Shown one piece after another: positions 1 to 8,464 of a stretch of DNA of 64,000 nucleotides. This stretch comes from JBFXAM01 sp050184295. Lineage in GTDB: Bacteria; Planctomycetota; Phycisphaerae; UBA1845; Fen-1342. Under the pieces are notes generated by a model. The model was given only the letters and a program-made list of their open reading frames with translations. It made no database searches and had not been told where the DNA came from. The stretch's first letter is position 1. Every line of letters begins with the position of its first letter. The translations under genes were made by a program, and so were the position numbers. The stretch spans positions 62,001 through 126,000 of the forward strand of contig JBFXAM010000001.1 in the NCBI GenBank assembly GCA_050184295.1, in the 5' to 3' direction.

Positions 1-500
1 ATCGAGCTGTCGAACGCGCGGGCCACGTCGCTGTTGATGTAATAGTGGTTGGTCAGCGATACCTGCACGTTGCCGGCGAGAATCTCGTTCTCGATAAACG
101 CGAGCGCATACGCACCGCTCACCGAGAAGCGCGACACCGCCGAGCAGCCGTCGACCACGTAGCCGGGTGCGGTGACGTAGAACGAACCGCCCGGCGGAAT
201 GACGATGTAATCGATGTGGTCGAGCACGCCGGTGTTGGCAAGCCAGCCGAAGAGCGCATCGAGATTCACGCTGGCGAAGGTCGCGTAGTCGGGCGCGCCC
301 GGGTCCATGTAGAGGACGTTCTGGTCCGGGATGTTGCGGGCGGCCTTGTAGTGGTTTGCGACGTACAGCGACTCCGGCTTCGACGGATCGACGATCAAGA
401 GCACATTCTCGCCGCTGCCGCCTGCGTACGCGACGCCCGCCGCCAGTCCCAGAATCGTTCCCAGGAACGCGGCTGCGTTCCATACGCTCCGTGGTCGCAT
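1..500 (-). CDS. TIGR03790-like exported protein, 3' end cut by window edge
   Basis: The reverse strand reads an ATG at 500 and stays open to the window edge (about 166 codons). The N-terminus is a signal peptide with a small charged start, a hydrophobic core and an AYA cleavage site near residue 26. The mature part begins with ENVLLIVDPSKPESLYVAN followed by YKAARNIPDQNVLYM, which resembles the start of the TIGR03790 family (secreted proteins of unknown biochemical role, frequent in planctomycetes and related bacteria). A GAGGA-type ribosome binding site lies just upstream of the ATG. Family assignment rests on the N-terminal motif only because the C-terminal two thirds are outside the window. 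Function unknown. Confidence 0.65.
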   Translation of the reverse strand, partial: MRPRSVWNAAAFLGTILGLAAGVAYAGGSGENVLLIVDPSKPESLYVANHYKAARNIPDQNVLYMDPGAPDYATFASVNLDALFGWLANTGVLDHIDYIVIPPGGSFYVTAPGYVVDGCSAVSRFSVSGAYALAFIENEILAGNVQVSLTNHYYINSDVARAFDSS

Positions 501-803
501 TGTGCTGATTCCTCATCCCGGCGCGGCGCGCCCGAAGCAGGCAGGTCGCCCGCGGCGCGCCGGTGTCATGGCCCACGCCGTCCCGCGCGAGCCGGCGCGA
601 CTCACAACGTACTACGCCAGCCGCCGCCGGGTCAACGGAATTCTCCACGCCCCCGCGCCGCGCCCGGTCGCGCCCTGCTTTTTCCGGCCCCTGCGCGCCG
701 CTGCGTTCGCACCGCGGGCGGGGCGCGTTTGCGGATAGAATCCTCTCGACGACCCGCATGCCGCCCGTGCGGCGACGGTGTCGCGCCTCCGTCGGAATTC
801 GAC
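501..803. other. Divergent intergenic region
   Basis: This 303-bp gap separates the leftward TIGR03790-like gene from the rightward mog gene, so it must hold two outward-facing start regions. I see no clear -35/-10 pair, hairpin or convincing small gene. It is GC-rich throughout. Confidence 0.5.
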
Positions 804-1286
804 ATGCTTTATCGCGCCGTCGTCCTCACCGTCTCCGACTCGCGCAGCACAGGCGCCGCCGACGATCGCGGCGGGCCCGCCGTCATCGATCAGTTGCCCG
901 CCCTCGACGCCGCGCTCGTGCACCGCGAGATCGTGCCCGACGAAATCGACGCCATCCAGGACGTCGTCTGCACCTGGCTCGGCCGCTGCGACCTGCTGAT
1001 TACGACCGGCGGCACCGGCGTCGCGCCGCGCGACGTCACGCCGGATGCGCTGGAGCCGCTGATCGAAAAACCGCTCCCCGGTTTCGGCGAGGTGATGCGT
1101 TTGCGAGCATTCGAGCGTGTGCCCACGTCGATCGTCGCCCGCAGCGGCGCCGGCGTCGCCGGCGGAACGCTCGTGCTCTGGCTGCCCGGCGCCCCGACGG
1201 CGGTCAACGAGTGCCTCACCTGGCTCACCCCCGCGATCAAGCACGTTTGCGACCTGCTCCGCGGCGGAACAGCAGCTGGACATTGA
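804..1286 (+). CDS. MogA/MoaB-family molybdenum cofactor biosynthesis protein
   Basis: The 160-residue product matches the whole MogA/MoaB fold. These enzymes adenylylate molybdopterin in the cytoplasm before molybdenum insertion. Visible signatures are LTVSDSRSTG near the N-terminus, the nucleotide/pterin-binding TTGGTGVAPRDVTPDA around residues 68-83, PGFGEVMR, and the C-terminal LPGAPTAVNECL. The family length is about 160-195, so the gene is complete. The frame is open far upstream, but family similarity starts at ATG 804, so the upstream codons are discarded. MogA (adenylyltransferase) and MoaB cannot be told apart safely by eye; the PGFGE segment leans to MogA. It stands alone, with no other cofactor gene nearby. 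Confidence 0.9.
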   Translation: MLYRAVVLTVSDSRSTGAADDRGGPAVIDQLPALDAALVHREIVPDEIDAIQDVVCTWLGRCDLLITTGGTGVAPRDVTPDALEPLIEKPLPGFGEVMRLRAFERVPTSIVARSGAGVAGGTLVLWLPGAPTAVNECLTWLTPAIKHVCDLLRGGTAAGH

Positions 1287-1306
1287 GCACGAGCCGAGCA
1301 CCAACG

Positions 1307-1375
1307 GCTCGGTCGTAAGCCCCCCGGACGCGCACGCACACAGCTCGGTCGTAATTCCCCCCCCCGACGCGCACA
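1307..1375. repeat. Two-copy direct repeat after mog
   Basis: The segment GCTCGGTCGTAA occurs at 1307 and again at 1343, 36 bp apart. Each copy is followed by a run of C and then by GACGCGCAC. It is a short imperfect tandem duplication between the mog stop and the palindrome at 1381. Confidence 0.55.
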
Positions 1376-1380
1376 CAAAC

Positions 1381-1408
1381 GGCAGGTCGCCAACGGCCGC
1401 GACCTGCC
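1381..1408. repeat. REP-like palindrome (GGCAGGTCGC ... GCGACCTGCC)
   Basis: A perfect 10-bp inverted repeat, GGCAGGTCGC and GCGACCTGCC, with an 8-base spacer, lies between the convergent mog and GH127 genes. The same arms recur at 50324, 50464, 50561 and 52521 with a different spacer, so this is a dispersed palindromic element. It may also act as a bidirectional terminator, though no T-run follows. Confidence 0.7.
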
Positions 1409-1435
1409 CTACGGGTTGACGGCGGCGCGTTCTGC

Positions 1436-4192
1436 TTACTCCTCCCCAATCTCCCACTCCAGCAATCCCGCCGACCAATTCGGCTGAAGCTCGATCTCCA
1501 GCTTGAGCTGTTCCGTCTTCACCGGTGTGAACGTCACCCGGTTGAATTCGTTCGCCTTCACGCCATAGCCGGACGCGCCTTCGACCTCCTTCCATTCCGC
1601 GCCGTCGCGATAAAGGACGCGCCACCGCGCCGGCACGCGACACTCGCCGAACCCCGTGTCGTCGAACCAGTACACGCCGCACGAACTCACCGCCCGCGCC
1701 GCGTCGAGTCGGCACGTGATCCACTCCGTCGTCCCCTTGTGGTTCCAGAACGTGAAGCGCGGGACGGAGTGATCGCTGCTGCTCTTTGGCAGCGCCCCGT
1801 CGGCGAGCGCGCCGATGTCGTCGCAGTAATGCGAAGCCTCGTAGCGGCTCGGCGGCGACTGGGTCCACTCGCGCGCGTCGGGGCCGAAACCGATCTGCGG
1901 AAACACCGAGATTCGCAGCCGCGCACAGCCCATCGGAATCAGCGTGATCGTCTCGTCGCTCGCCACCGAGCGCACCGGGCTGCCCTGCACTTCCTCGATC
2001 AGCCCGAGCCGATCGAGCTCCCACGCGTCGATCCGCCGCCCGACCGCGCGCAGCTCGATCGGCGCCGCGTCGGGCGTGAACGGCTGCGCCGCCAGCGCGC
2101 CGCGCCGCCTCACGACCGTGAACGACGTCGCATCGGCCTGAACGGCCCGCGCTTGCGCGTCGGGCGCCGCGCCGCCCGCCTCCGCGTCCTCCGTTGCCAC
2201 GTTCACCAGCGCCTGCCTCGCGAGCTGCTCCGCGTCGCGCGGCACCAACACCAGCCCGTAATTCCAAGGCGTCGTCGCGAAAACCTCCTGCGCCGGCCAC
2301 TCGTCGTCGCCGCCGTAGCGCTCCCACCGCTCGCCGATCTTCAGCGAATACCACAGCGGCCCGCGCCGCACCGACACGCTGTCGCCGATCGTCTCCCACC
2401 GCCGCAGTTGCACCGTCATCGGCAGCTCCACGCGCACCGCCGTTTGCGGACCCCACGTGTGCTCGATCTTCAGCCAGCTCTGCACCGGCCGCGGCGCGTC
2501 GACCTGCCGACCCGCGATCGTGATCCGCGGCGCGCGACACCACTCCGGCACCCGCAGATACAGCGGAAACGCGACCGGCTTTGCGGTCGTGATCGTCAGG
2601 TTCACCGCTTCGTCGAACGGATAGTCCGTCGCGACCACCACGCGCGCCTCCACGCCGCGCGCCACCTTCGCGCTCAGCTCGCACGGCGCGTAGATCGCGC
2701 ACGCGAGCCCCTCGTCGCGCGTCGCGTACCAGAGGCTCTCGCAGAAATACGGCCACCCGATCCCAACGTTGTGCTGGCAGCAGCGATAGTCGCGCGGGTC
2801 ATACGACAGCATCGTCCCCCAATTCTCGATGCCCGGCGCCTTGTTCGCCTTATCCAACTGCACCCCGTTCGCCGCCGTCAGGTAGTGCAGCCCGCGCAGC
2901 TCCGGCGTCATCGCCGCGGGCAGCGAGTTGAACGCGATCTCCTCCGCCCGGTCGGCGTGCTTCGTTTCGCCGGTCTGCGCCAGCAGCAGCCGAAAGCTGT
3001 GAATGAACTCGACCATCGAGCAGGTCTCGGCCCCCTGGCGCGGGCCGTGATAGCCGGGCCGGCAGTTCTCATCGGCGCCGAACATCCCGCCCGGCTGCTG
3101 GCCATAGAGCAGCATGACCTGCTGATAGTTCCGCTCGGCGGCATCGAACCAGCGCCGCTCGCCGCTCAATACGCCGTAGCTCGCCGGCTCGCGAAAGCCC
3201 TGCGTGATGTTGACGCCGTGCCAGCTCGCGATCCCGCGATCCCAACGAACGGTGCGTTCGTGGATGCGCTGGGCGAGTTCGAGCAGCCAGTCGCCGCCGG
3301 TGCGGTTGTAGAGCCACAGCACGCTTTCGAGGTTGTCGCCGCCGCGGATCTTCTGCCAGCTCTCCGGGAGCAGCTCCTGGCGCGGCAGGCTGCGCTGCCA
3401 ACGAAAATAGCGTGTCATGAACTCCAGCGCCGCCGGATCGCCGGTCGCCTCGTGCAGCGTCTGCACCGCGTTCAGGATCAGCATGTTCGGCCACAGGTCG
3501 CGCTTCTGCTTGTTGGCGCGCGGACCGAAATAGCCGTCCGCATCCTGCGTCGCCATCACCAGCGCGAGCAGCCGCTTCGCCTCGGCGACGAGCGTCTCGT
3601 TGTGCGAAACAAACGCCAGGCTCACGTACCCGCGGAGCCAATAGGGGAACTCCTCCCATCCCCAGCGGCCCTCGCCCGTGGGGTTTGTCCACGCGCTGTC
3701 GTTCGCGTTGCACCACTTGCTCAGTTCGGGCAAGCGCCCCGTCAGCCCGTTCGCCAGCCGATCGACCTGCTCGCGCAGCCAGCCTTGCGGGCGGATCGAC
3801 CCGACCGGCAGCTTCAGCAACGCATTCCCCAACAGCGGCGGACGGTTGTGCATCGGCGGATAGCTCGGACTCACGGCGTCGATCGGCGGGAGCTTTACGT
3901 AGCTGGCGGCGGGCGACATCGACGGCTCCGGGGCTGCTTGGTTTTGGATTCCGGCGTTCGGATTTTCGATGGCGGACGATTGTGGATCGCGGGCTTCCGG
4001 TCGCAGATCGGAACCCCTTGTCTCTGGGGCACCGGCTCTCAGCCGGTGCGTCGCGTGCGTTTCGGATTGTGGATCGGCGCGTCTGGCGTCCGCCCACCAG
4101 GCGGGGAACGCGGCGCCGAGCGACGCGGCGCCCAGCAGCGCGGTGAGCACAAAGGAGGACGCCGGGGTCAGCAGTTTTTGGTGTTGCGGCAT
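1436..4192 (-). CDS. Secreted GH127 (DUF1680) glycoside hydrolase
   Basis: The 918-residue product belongs to the DUF1680/GH127 family, whose characterised members are zinc-dependent beta-L-arabinofuranosidases. An N-terminal hydrophobic stretch indicates export. The catalytic domain starts near residue 110 (LKLPVGSIRPQGWLREQ). The zinc/thiolate site is visible: Glu and Cys in ETCSMVEF around residue 390, and the Cys pair in YRCCQHN around residue 470, matching the Glu-Cys-Cys-Cys set of GH127. Beta-sandwich domains follow (YLRVPEWCR). The C-terminal 250 residues look like an added carbohydrate-binding type domain. ATG 4192 is preferred to an earlier in-frame ATG because a GGAG site precedes it and the signal peptide begins there. 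Plant or algal polysaccharide breakdown is inferred; the substrate is not shown. Confidence 0.88.
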   Translation of the reverse strand: MPQHQKLLTPASSFVLTALLGAASLGAAFPAWWADARRADPQSETHATHRLRAGAPETRGSDLRPEARDPQSSAIENPNAGIQNQAAPEPSMSPAASYVKLPPIDAVSPSYPPMHNRPPLLGNALLKLPVGSIRPQGWLREQVDRLANGLTGRLPELSKWCNANDSAWTNPTGEGRWGWEEFPYWLRGYVSLAFVSHNETLVAEAKRLLALVMATQDADGYFGPRANKQKRDLWPNMLILNAVQTLHEATGDPAALEFMTRYFRWQRSLPRQELLPESWQKIRGGDNLESVLWLYNRTGGDWLLELAQRIHERTVRWDRGIASWHGVNITQGFREPASYGVLSGERRWFDAAERNYQQVMLLYGQQPGGMFGADENCRPGYHGPRQGAETCSMVEFIHSFRLLLAQTGETKHADRAEEIAFNSLPAAMTPELRGLHYLTAANGVQLDKANKAPGIENWGTMLSYDPRDYRCCQHNVGIGWPYFCESLWYATRDEGLACAIYAPCELSAKVARGVEARVVVATDYPFDEAVNLTITTAKPVAFPLYLRVPEWCRAPRITIAGRQVDAPRPVQSWLKIEHTWGPQTAVRVELPMTVQLRRWETIGDSVSVRRGPLWYSLKIGERWERYGGDDEWPAQEVFATTPWNYGLVLVPRDAEQLARQALVNVATEDAEAGGAAPDAQARAVQADATSFTVVRRRGALAAQPFTPDAAPIELRAVGRRIDAWELDRLGLIEEVQGSPVRSVASDETITLIPMGCARLRISVFPQIGFGPDAREWTQSPPSRYEASHYCDDIGALADGALPKSSSDHSVPRFTFWNHKGTTEWITCRLDAARAVSSCGVYWFDDTGFGECRVPARWRVLYRDGAEWKEVEGASGYGVKANEFNRVTFTPVKTEQLKLEIELQPNWSAGLLEWEIGEE
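4029..4049. repeat. Palindrome inside the GH127 N-terminal linker
   Basis: GCACCGGC and GCCGGTGC form a perfect 8-bp inverted repeat with a 5-base loop inside the coding region for residues about 48-55 of the GH127 protein. This part of the protein is a low-complexity linker between signal peptide and catalytic domain. It looks like a REP-type element tolerated in coding sequence. Confidence 0.5.
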
Positions 4193-4967
4193 GGGCAGCG
4201 CTCCGGTCCTCGTGGGGGGGTGCGTGATTTTCCCCAACTCGGCGGGGAAAAACGCGCAACCGGTCGGCGGTCCGCGAACTTTACCCCGCCGGCGCGCCCG
4301 CGGCGAGCCGCCGCCGCCGCGTCGCCGCGGTCGTCACCCCCGTTTGGCGAGCGCCAGGGCCGATCTCCAGCCTGCGGCGCCCGCCCGTCGCCGCCGCCGG
4401 CGGGTTCCGAGAAAGTTCACCGATTTCCAGCGCGATTTTTGCGTCTGGCACGCTACTTGCCGGGAATTAATTGCGGCCTGCGCGCGGTTGGCGACAGCGG
4501 CACGCGGTTCGCGACGCAGCCGACCCCGCCACGCAAGGGGTCAGCCTCGTCAGGCCGCGCGGCAGCGATCCGCCGGTCGGAACCCGCCGCGCCCGCGGCG
4601 GACCCATCCGCCGCCGCACGAAACGGCGCGCCCGCCGCGTCGAGCGGCTCGCGTGCCGCGCGATCGGAGTCGGGACATGCACGTCCGCGGACGCAAGGAG
4701 TCGGCAATACCGCTCGATCCGGTGGTCAGCTTTCGCGGGCCGATTGACCGGCCCGGCGGTCGTGCGATAGGCTGCGCGTCGGCGTCCGAGGCCGACGGAG
4801 CCGCAAATAACCCGACCTTCTCATCCAGCCGCCCGCGCGGCGGCCGGGCCCTCATGCCAACCGGGCCCGCAGGTCACAAAATGGAGGACCGCCCGATGCC
4901 GAAGGGAATCCATCCTGAAGTTGTTGGCTGGCGTCCACGCGACTCCAGACAACCGGAGGCTTCTACC
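4193..4967. other. Long intergenic region without a supportable gene
   Basis: These 775 bp separate the divergent GH127 and glycine-rich genes. Short frames exist on both strands, but all have arginine/alanine-rich compositions typical of out-of-frame GC-rich DNA. The only specific signal is the sigma-54 type promoter at 4446-4460. From about 4800 the composition becomes less GC-rich, like the downstream gene. Confidence 0.6.
4446..4460 (+). promoter_or_regulatory. Candidate sigma-54 (-24/-12) promoter
   Basis: TGGCACGCTACTTGC matches the RpoN consensus TGGCACGNNNNTTGC at every fixed position, with the obligatory 10 bases between GG and GC. It points toward the glycine-rich protein gene, whose start is about 500 bases downstream, so the leader would be long. 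The match is seen; use in the cell, and which activator would act on it, are not shown. Confidence 0.45.
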
Positions 4968-6689
4968 ATGGACGCGTCGTTTCGCCATGCTGTCGGCCTC
5001 GCCGCAATTGTCCTTGGCGTCGGTTGCGTAACACCGTCAGTACTTTGGGCTGACACGGTTACGCTCGCGGGACCACTTACAGGGCTCCATCAATTCTATG
5101 GACAAGATGTTCGCATCTACAATCCCACGGGAAGTGTCCTGGTCACCGGATCAACAACCATCCTAGTTTACGATGGCAGCATCACGGTTGACTCGATAAT
5201 CCTCGCGCCGGTCGCGAATGGTGCCGACGGATCTGACGGGAGTCAATCCGAAGAACCGACACCTGGGCTGCCGGGGTCGTCTGGCTTGGCAATAAAGCTG
5301 CGCACCGTCTATGTTGGCGAGTATTCACCTAGTGCGTCAGGCGGCATTAACATCAATGCGTCAATTCGTATGCCCGGGGGAAACGGCGGCAGAGGTGGAC
5401 ATGGTAGGAGCGGTAGCCTGGTACCGGAGTGCAGTTGGTCGCCTCCCCAGGACGGCGCGAACGGTGGCAACGGTGGTTCGGGGGGCGCGATCACCATTGA
5501 AGGGTACGGCAACGTCCGCCTCTCCCCGTACGTAGCCTTGTCATCCGTGGGAGGTTCGGGCGGCGCTGGCGGGTCTGGCGGAACCAATAGCGGGGACTGG
5601 ATGCCCGACCCAGGGCAATTTCCTGCTGGGCACGGTGCGTACGGGGGCACTGCCGGCGCTGGCGGCGGAATTGCCGTTTCGAGCACCTATCCTACTGAGC
5701 CTGAGTTCGACGTAACAATCGGAGCAGGGTGCGAACTTCGAGCGGATGGCGGGCGCGGAGGCGATGGTGGCAGCGGTGGCAGCGGAATGCCCGGCGGACA
5801 TGCGAGGCTCGCCCAACCGGGAGGGGTTGGTGGCGCGATCACGGTGTCGAGCGTCGGTAATATCTACATCGACGAGGGGACCATTATCAGCTCAATTGGC
5901 GGAGATTCGGGCCGAGGCGGATACGGCGGTGACGGTTTGGGTTCGGGATGCTCCGCGAGTGACATCTGCGCAAATGAGTACCCGGATGGCGCACAGTGGG
6001 TCACCGGGCAGGGAGGCCTCGGCGGCTCCGGAAATCTGACTTCACCCGACGGGGGTGCGGTCACTATTTACGCCGGCGGCCTGTACGCCGATTTGTATGC
6101 CAGCCACATATTCACTTCTGGTGGGGCGGGCGGAGATGCGGGGGATCCCGGGACGGCCGGTGTAGAATACAGATGCACCGGGGGACTCTGGGGATACGCG
6201 CTTCGGCCGGGCGAATTCGGTGGTGGAGGTGGCAGTGCGGGTACCATCACGATTAGCGCCAGTTGGGGTACGGGTATTGTCTCGTGTAGTATTGTCGCTG
6301 AAGGAGGGCGAGGAGGTCATGGATCATCCGTTTCCGGCCATACGTTTTTTCAGCCGGGCGGTCCCCAGAACTCAGGCAGTGGACAAGCTGGCGGGTTCGG
6401 TAACGGCGGTGGACGAGGAGGTACGGTACAAATATCGGCGGGCACAGTGGTCAGCGTTGCGGGCGCGACACTCGATCTCGATGGTGGCCCCGGCGGACTT
6501 GGCGGCCACGGCAAACATTGGTGTCCATCGTTGGGAACCGGCGGGGCAGGCGGTATTGGTGGCGGCGCTGGAGCTGTTCTGTTCACGACTCCGCGGATTC
6601 TCGGATCCCACAGTCTAAGCAACGTCAATGGCGCCACTGGGACCACCGGGAATCCAAACGGCACCGCTAACCTGCCTTGCCCGCCCTGA
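4968..6689 (+). CDS. Secreted glycine-rich repeat protein, low GC
   Basis: I do not recognise a named family. The 573-residue product has a signal peptide of about 29 residues (VGLAAIVLGVGC... LWA) and then long glycine-rich stretches of the form GGNGGRGGHGRSGS and GGSGGAGGSGG. These alternate with short valine/isoleucine strands (VTIGAGCELRADGG, ITVSSVGNIYIDEG). The pattern suggests a stacked beta-strand or beta-helix fold with glycine loops. A GGAGG site 8 bases before ATG 4968 fixes the start, although the frame is open further upstream. GC content and codon use are clearly lower than in neighbours, which may mean horizontal transfer. Unlike other exported proteins here it has no dockerin-like tail. 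It may act with the prepilin-like protein encoded just downstream. Confidence 0.75.
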   Translation: MDASFRHAVGLAAIVLGVGCVTPSVLWADTVTLAGPLTGLHQFYGQDVRIYNPTGSVLVTGSTTILVYDGSITVDSIILAPVANGADGSDGSQSEEPTPGLPGSSGLAIKLRTVYVGEYSPSASGGININASIRMPGGNGGRGGHGRSGSLVPECSWSPPQDGANGGNGGSGGAITIEGYGNVRLSPYVALSSVGGSGGAGGSGGTNSGDWMPDPGQFPAGHGAYGGTAGAGGGIAVSSTYPTEPEFDVTIGAGCELRADGGRGGDGGSGGSGMPGGHARLAQPGGVGGAITVSSVGNIYIDEGTIISSIGGDSGRGGYGGDGLGSGCSASDICANEYPDGAQWVTGQGGLGGSGNLTSPDGGAVTIYAGGLYADLYASHIFTSGGAGGDAGDPGTAGVEYRCTGGLWGYALRPGEFGGGGGSAGTITISASWGTGIVSCSIVAEGGRGGHGSSVSGHTFFQPGGPQNSGSGQAGGFGNGGGRGGTVQISAGTVVSVAGATLDLDGGPGGLGGHGKHWCPSLGTGGAGGIGGGAGAVLFTTPRILGSHSLSNVNGATGTTGNPNGTANLPCPP

Positions 6690-6811
6690 GCCCGCGTGCG
6701 GTGGTAGTGGATTTTGATCCTCGCGCGTGAAGGTGTCCAGCTGGTTGTCCGTGGAACGGGTCTGATGGAACACAGAATCACCGTTGCGCTGTTTAGCGAG
6801 AGAGGCAGACG

Positions 6812-7792
6812 ATGAACCGCGTCAAAGTGAGTACCGCGTTTACCCTGATCGAACTCCTCGTCGTGGTCGCCATTATTGCCCTGCTGATCTCGATCCTGCT
6901 GCCCGGCCTGAATGACGCGCGCGAGCAGGCGCGGCGGGCGAAGTGCGGCGCCAATCTACACTCAATCGGCACGGCTCTGTTCGCGTGCGGATCGGAAAAC
7001 AACGGGTTTCTGCCGCACTGGGACGACGGCGGCGCCGCGCTTGGCACACCGCGCGTCATGTACACGTGGGTCGATGCGTTATTCGACATGGATTACATCG
7101 GCGACGTCCGAGTCACGTTGTGCCCGACCGACACGCGGGAAGACGCCCCGATGGTCGCGCGCGGAATCGACTGGAGCTTCAATTTCGTCGATCGGTTCGG
7201 TGTTGGTGAGCGGCTCCGCGCCGGTGTTCGGACGAGTTACGCGCAGAATCTTCTCGCCGTCGGCTGGAATCAGAACCAGAACCGACACCAGGATGCCGCG
7301 CGACAGGTGCAAGCGATGGATGGTTGGTGGACCTGGATTGGCAACCTCCAGGCGATGTGGTTGATGAGGTGGGGCAGCCGCGGCGACCCGGTCGGCACTC
7401 CGCTTTGGCAGGGAGCGATGAGCGGCTGGAGGCACGGGAAGAACTTCTCAGCGAATACGCTCTTCATGGACGGCCATGTCGGCGTGCTTGTTCCACGTCC
7501 GCAGCAGACACTTCGCGACTGGCGCACCAAGACGGTAGACACGGTGCAAGCGTTCACATGGCTCCCCGGCGAGCAATCGTGGCGGCGCGACTGGAACAGC
7601 TATGGATGGGGACCGGCGCCCGGCGAGATCGAAGACTACCGACCTCGATTTCCTGCTCAAAACCGAAATCGTGACGAAGAGGCGCCTGCACTTTCGTTCG
7701 GCAAAGGAATGCCGGAGCACTTGGATCTCAACTGGCGAACGGCCAATCGAATGTGGCGCAAACTTCCCTCGGATGTGGAAAGCAGGCGGTAG
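6812..7792 (+). CDS. Prepilin-type N-terminal cleavage/methylation domain protein
   Basis: The 326-residue product starts with the type IV pilin/pseudopilin signature [19 protein letters not shown], cleaved and methylated by prepilin peptidase, and continues as one long helix ([19 protein letters not shown]). Near residue 215 is [16 protein letters not shown], a variant (11 rather than 9 spacer residues) of the H-X-DG motif of the planctomycete pseudopilin-like family. These proteins are expected in the periplasm or on the surface; their roles are mostly unknown. An AGAGAGG site precedes ATG 6812. The zinc-ribbon gene follows within 3 bases, suggesting co-transcription. Confidence 0.88.
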   Translation: MNRVKVSTAFTLIELLVVVAIIALLISILLPGLNDAREQARRAKCGANLHSIGTALFACGSENNGFLPHWDDGGAALGTPRVMYTWVDALFDMDYIGDVRVTLCPTDTREDAPMVARGIDWSFNFVDRFGVGERLRAGVRTSYAQNLLAVGWNQNQNRHQDAARQVQAMDGWWTWIGNLQAMWLMRWGSRGDPVGTPLWQGAMSGWRHGKNFSANTLFMDGHVGVLVPRPQQTLRDWRTKTVDTVQAFTWLPGEQSWRRDWNSYGWGPAPGEIEDYRPRFPAQNRNRDEEAPALSFGKGMPEHLDLNWRTANRMWRKLPSDVESRR

Positions 7793-7794
7793 CA

Positions 7795-8208
7795 GTGACT
7801 CCGACGATCCGAAACGCGATCTTGAGCGTCGGCGCGTTGGGCGCGATCGCGGTCGCCGCCTACCGATTCATGTACGTCTCACAGGGAACGGCGCAGCTTC
7901 CGGTGCACTATGCGCTGACGGGGATATGCCTTGCCTGCAAAGCGCCGGCCACGCGTACGGAGAACATTACAGATCGACCCCCGCTGCGGTGCAACAAATG
8001 CGGGCAACAGGCTGTGTACCCCTGGTATCATTGCCTGAACTGCGGAAAGCGGTTCATTCCAAAGCTGGAGCGCCGGAACGCCGGCCCTCCGCGCATCCCG
8101 ATGATACCGCTGTGCGTCGCGTGCGGTAGTTCAGCGACTGGAGTACTCCAACCGGGTGAGACTGGGCAGGACGTGGTTGGCGAAGCTCCGCTCCCGGCGT
8201 GGCCGTGA
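7795..8208 (+). CDS. Membrane-anchored double zinc-ribbon protein
   Basis: Small protein (137 residues from GTG 7795; an upstream GTG at 7753 would overlap the pseudopilin gene by 40 bases and lacks a ribosome binding site). One N-terminal transmembrane helix (AILSVGALGAIAVAAYRFMY) is followed by four CxxC pairs: CLAC, CNKC, CLNC and CVAC. These would form two zinc ribbons. No enzyme motif is present. Its tight position behind the prepilin-like gene suggests a partner role at the membrane, but this is inference; no family name is assigned. Confidence 0.7.
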   Translation: MTPTIRNAILSVGALGAIAVAAYRFMYVSQGTAQLPVHYALTGICLACKAPATRTENITDRPPLRCNKCGQQAVYPWYHCLNCGKRFIPKLERRNAGPPRIPMIPLCVACGSSATGVLQPGETGQDVVGEAPLPAWP

Positions 8209-8464
8209 GGCGCGGTGACCACGTGTCAGCGCGCGAAAGAACCTCAGTCGGACTTATGAAACCGGGCGTTGGGGCGCCCAAGCAAGGACGAGCCGAAGGG
8301 TGGTTTGGGGAAGGCAGGGAGAAGAAGCGTAGTTCGTAACTGACGGAGCCGGGTCGGCGACGACCGGCGATCGCCGGAGATGCTCTGCACGCAGGAGCAC
8401 GGCGTCGCACCGTCGCGGCTCGGCGGGGACATCGTAAACACCTCATTCTCAAAGGAGAGAAGCT

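Noticed and set aside
612..2756. Reverse-strand open frame of about 714 codons over the mog and GH127 region
   Set aside because: It is arginine/alanine/glycine-rich, has no family motif, and runs in another frame over two well-supported genes; it is a GC-driven shadow frame.
1739..4747. Forward-strand open frame of about 1000 codons antisense to GH127
   Set aside because: Composition is dominated by Arg, His and Pro with no recognisable motif; it is opposite to a gene with intact catalytic residues.
4453..4855. Small reverse-strand genes in the 4.2-5.0 kb gap
   Set aside because: Arginine-rich, no ribosome binding site, no motif, and mutually overlapping frames on both strands.
8209..8464. 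Riboswitch upstream of the propeller gene
   Set aside because: Some short inverted repeats exist, but no conserved core of a known riboswitch class such as GEMM could be matched.
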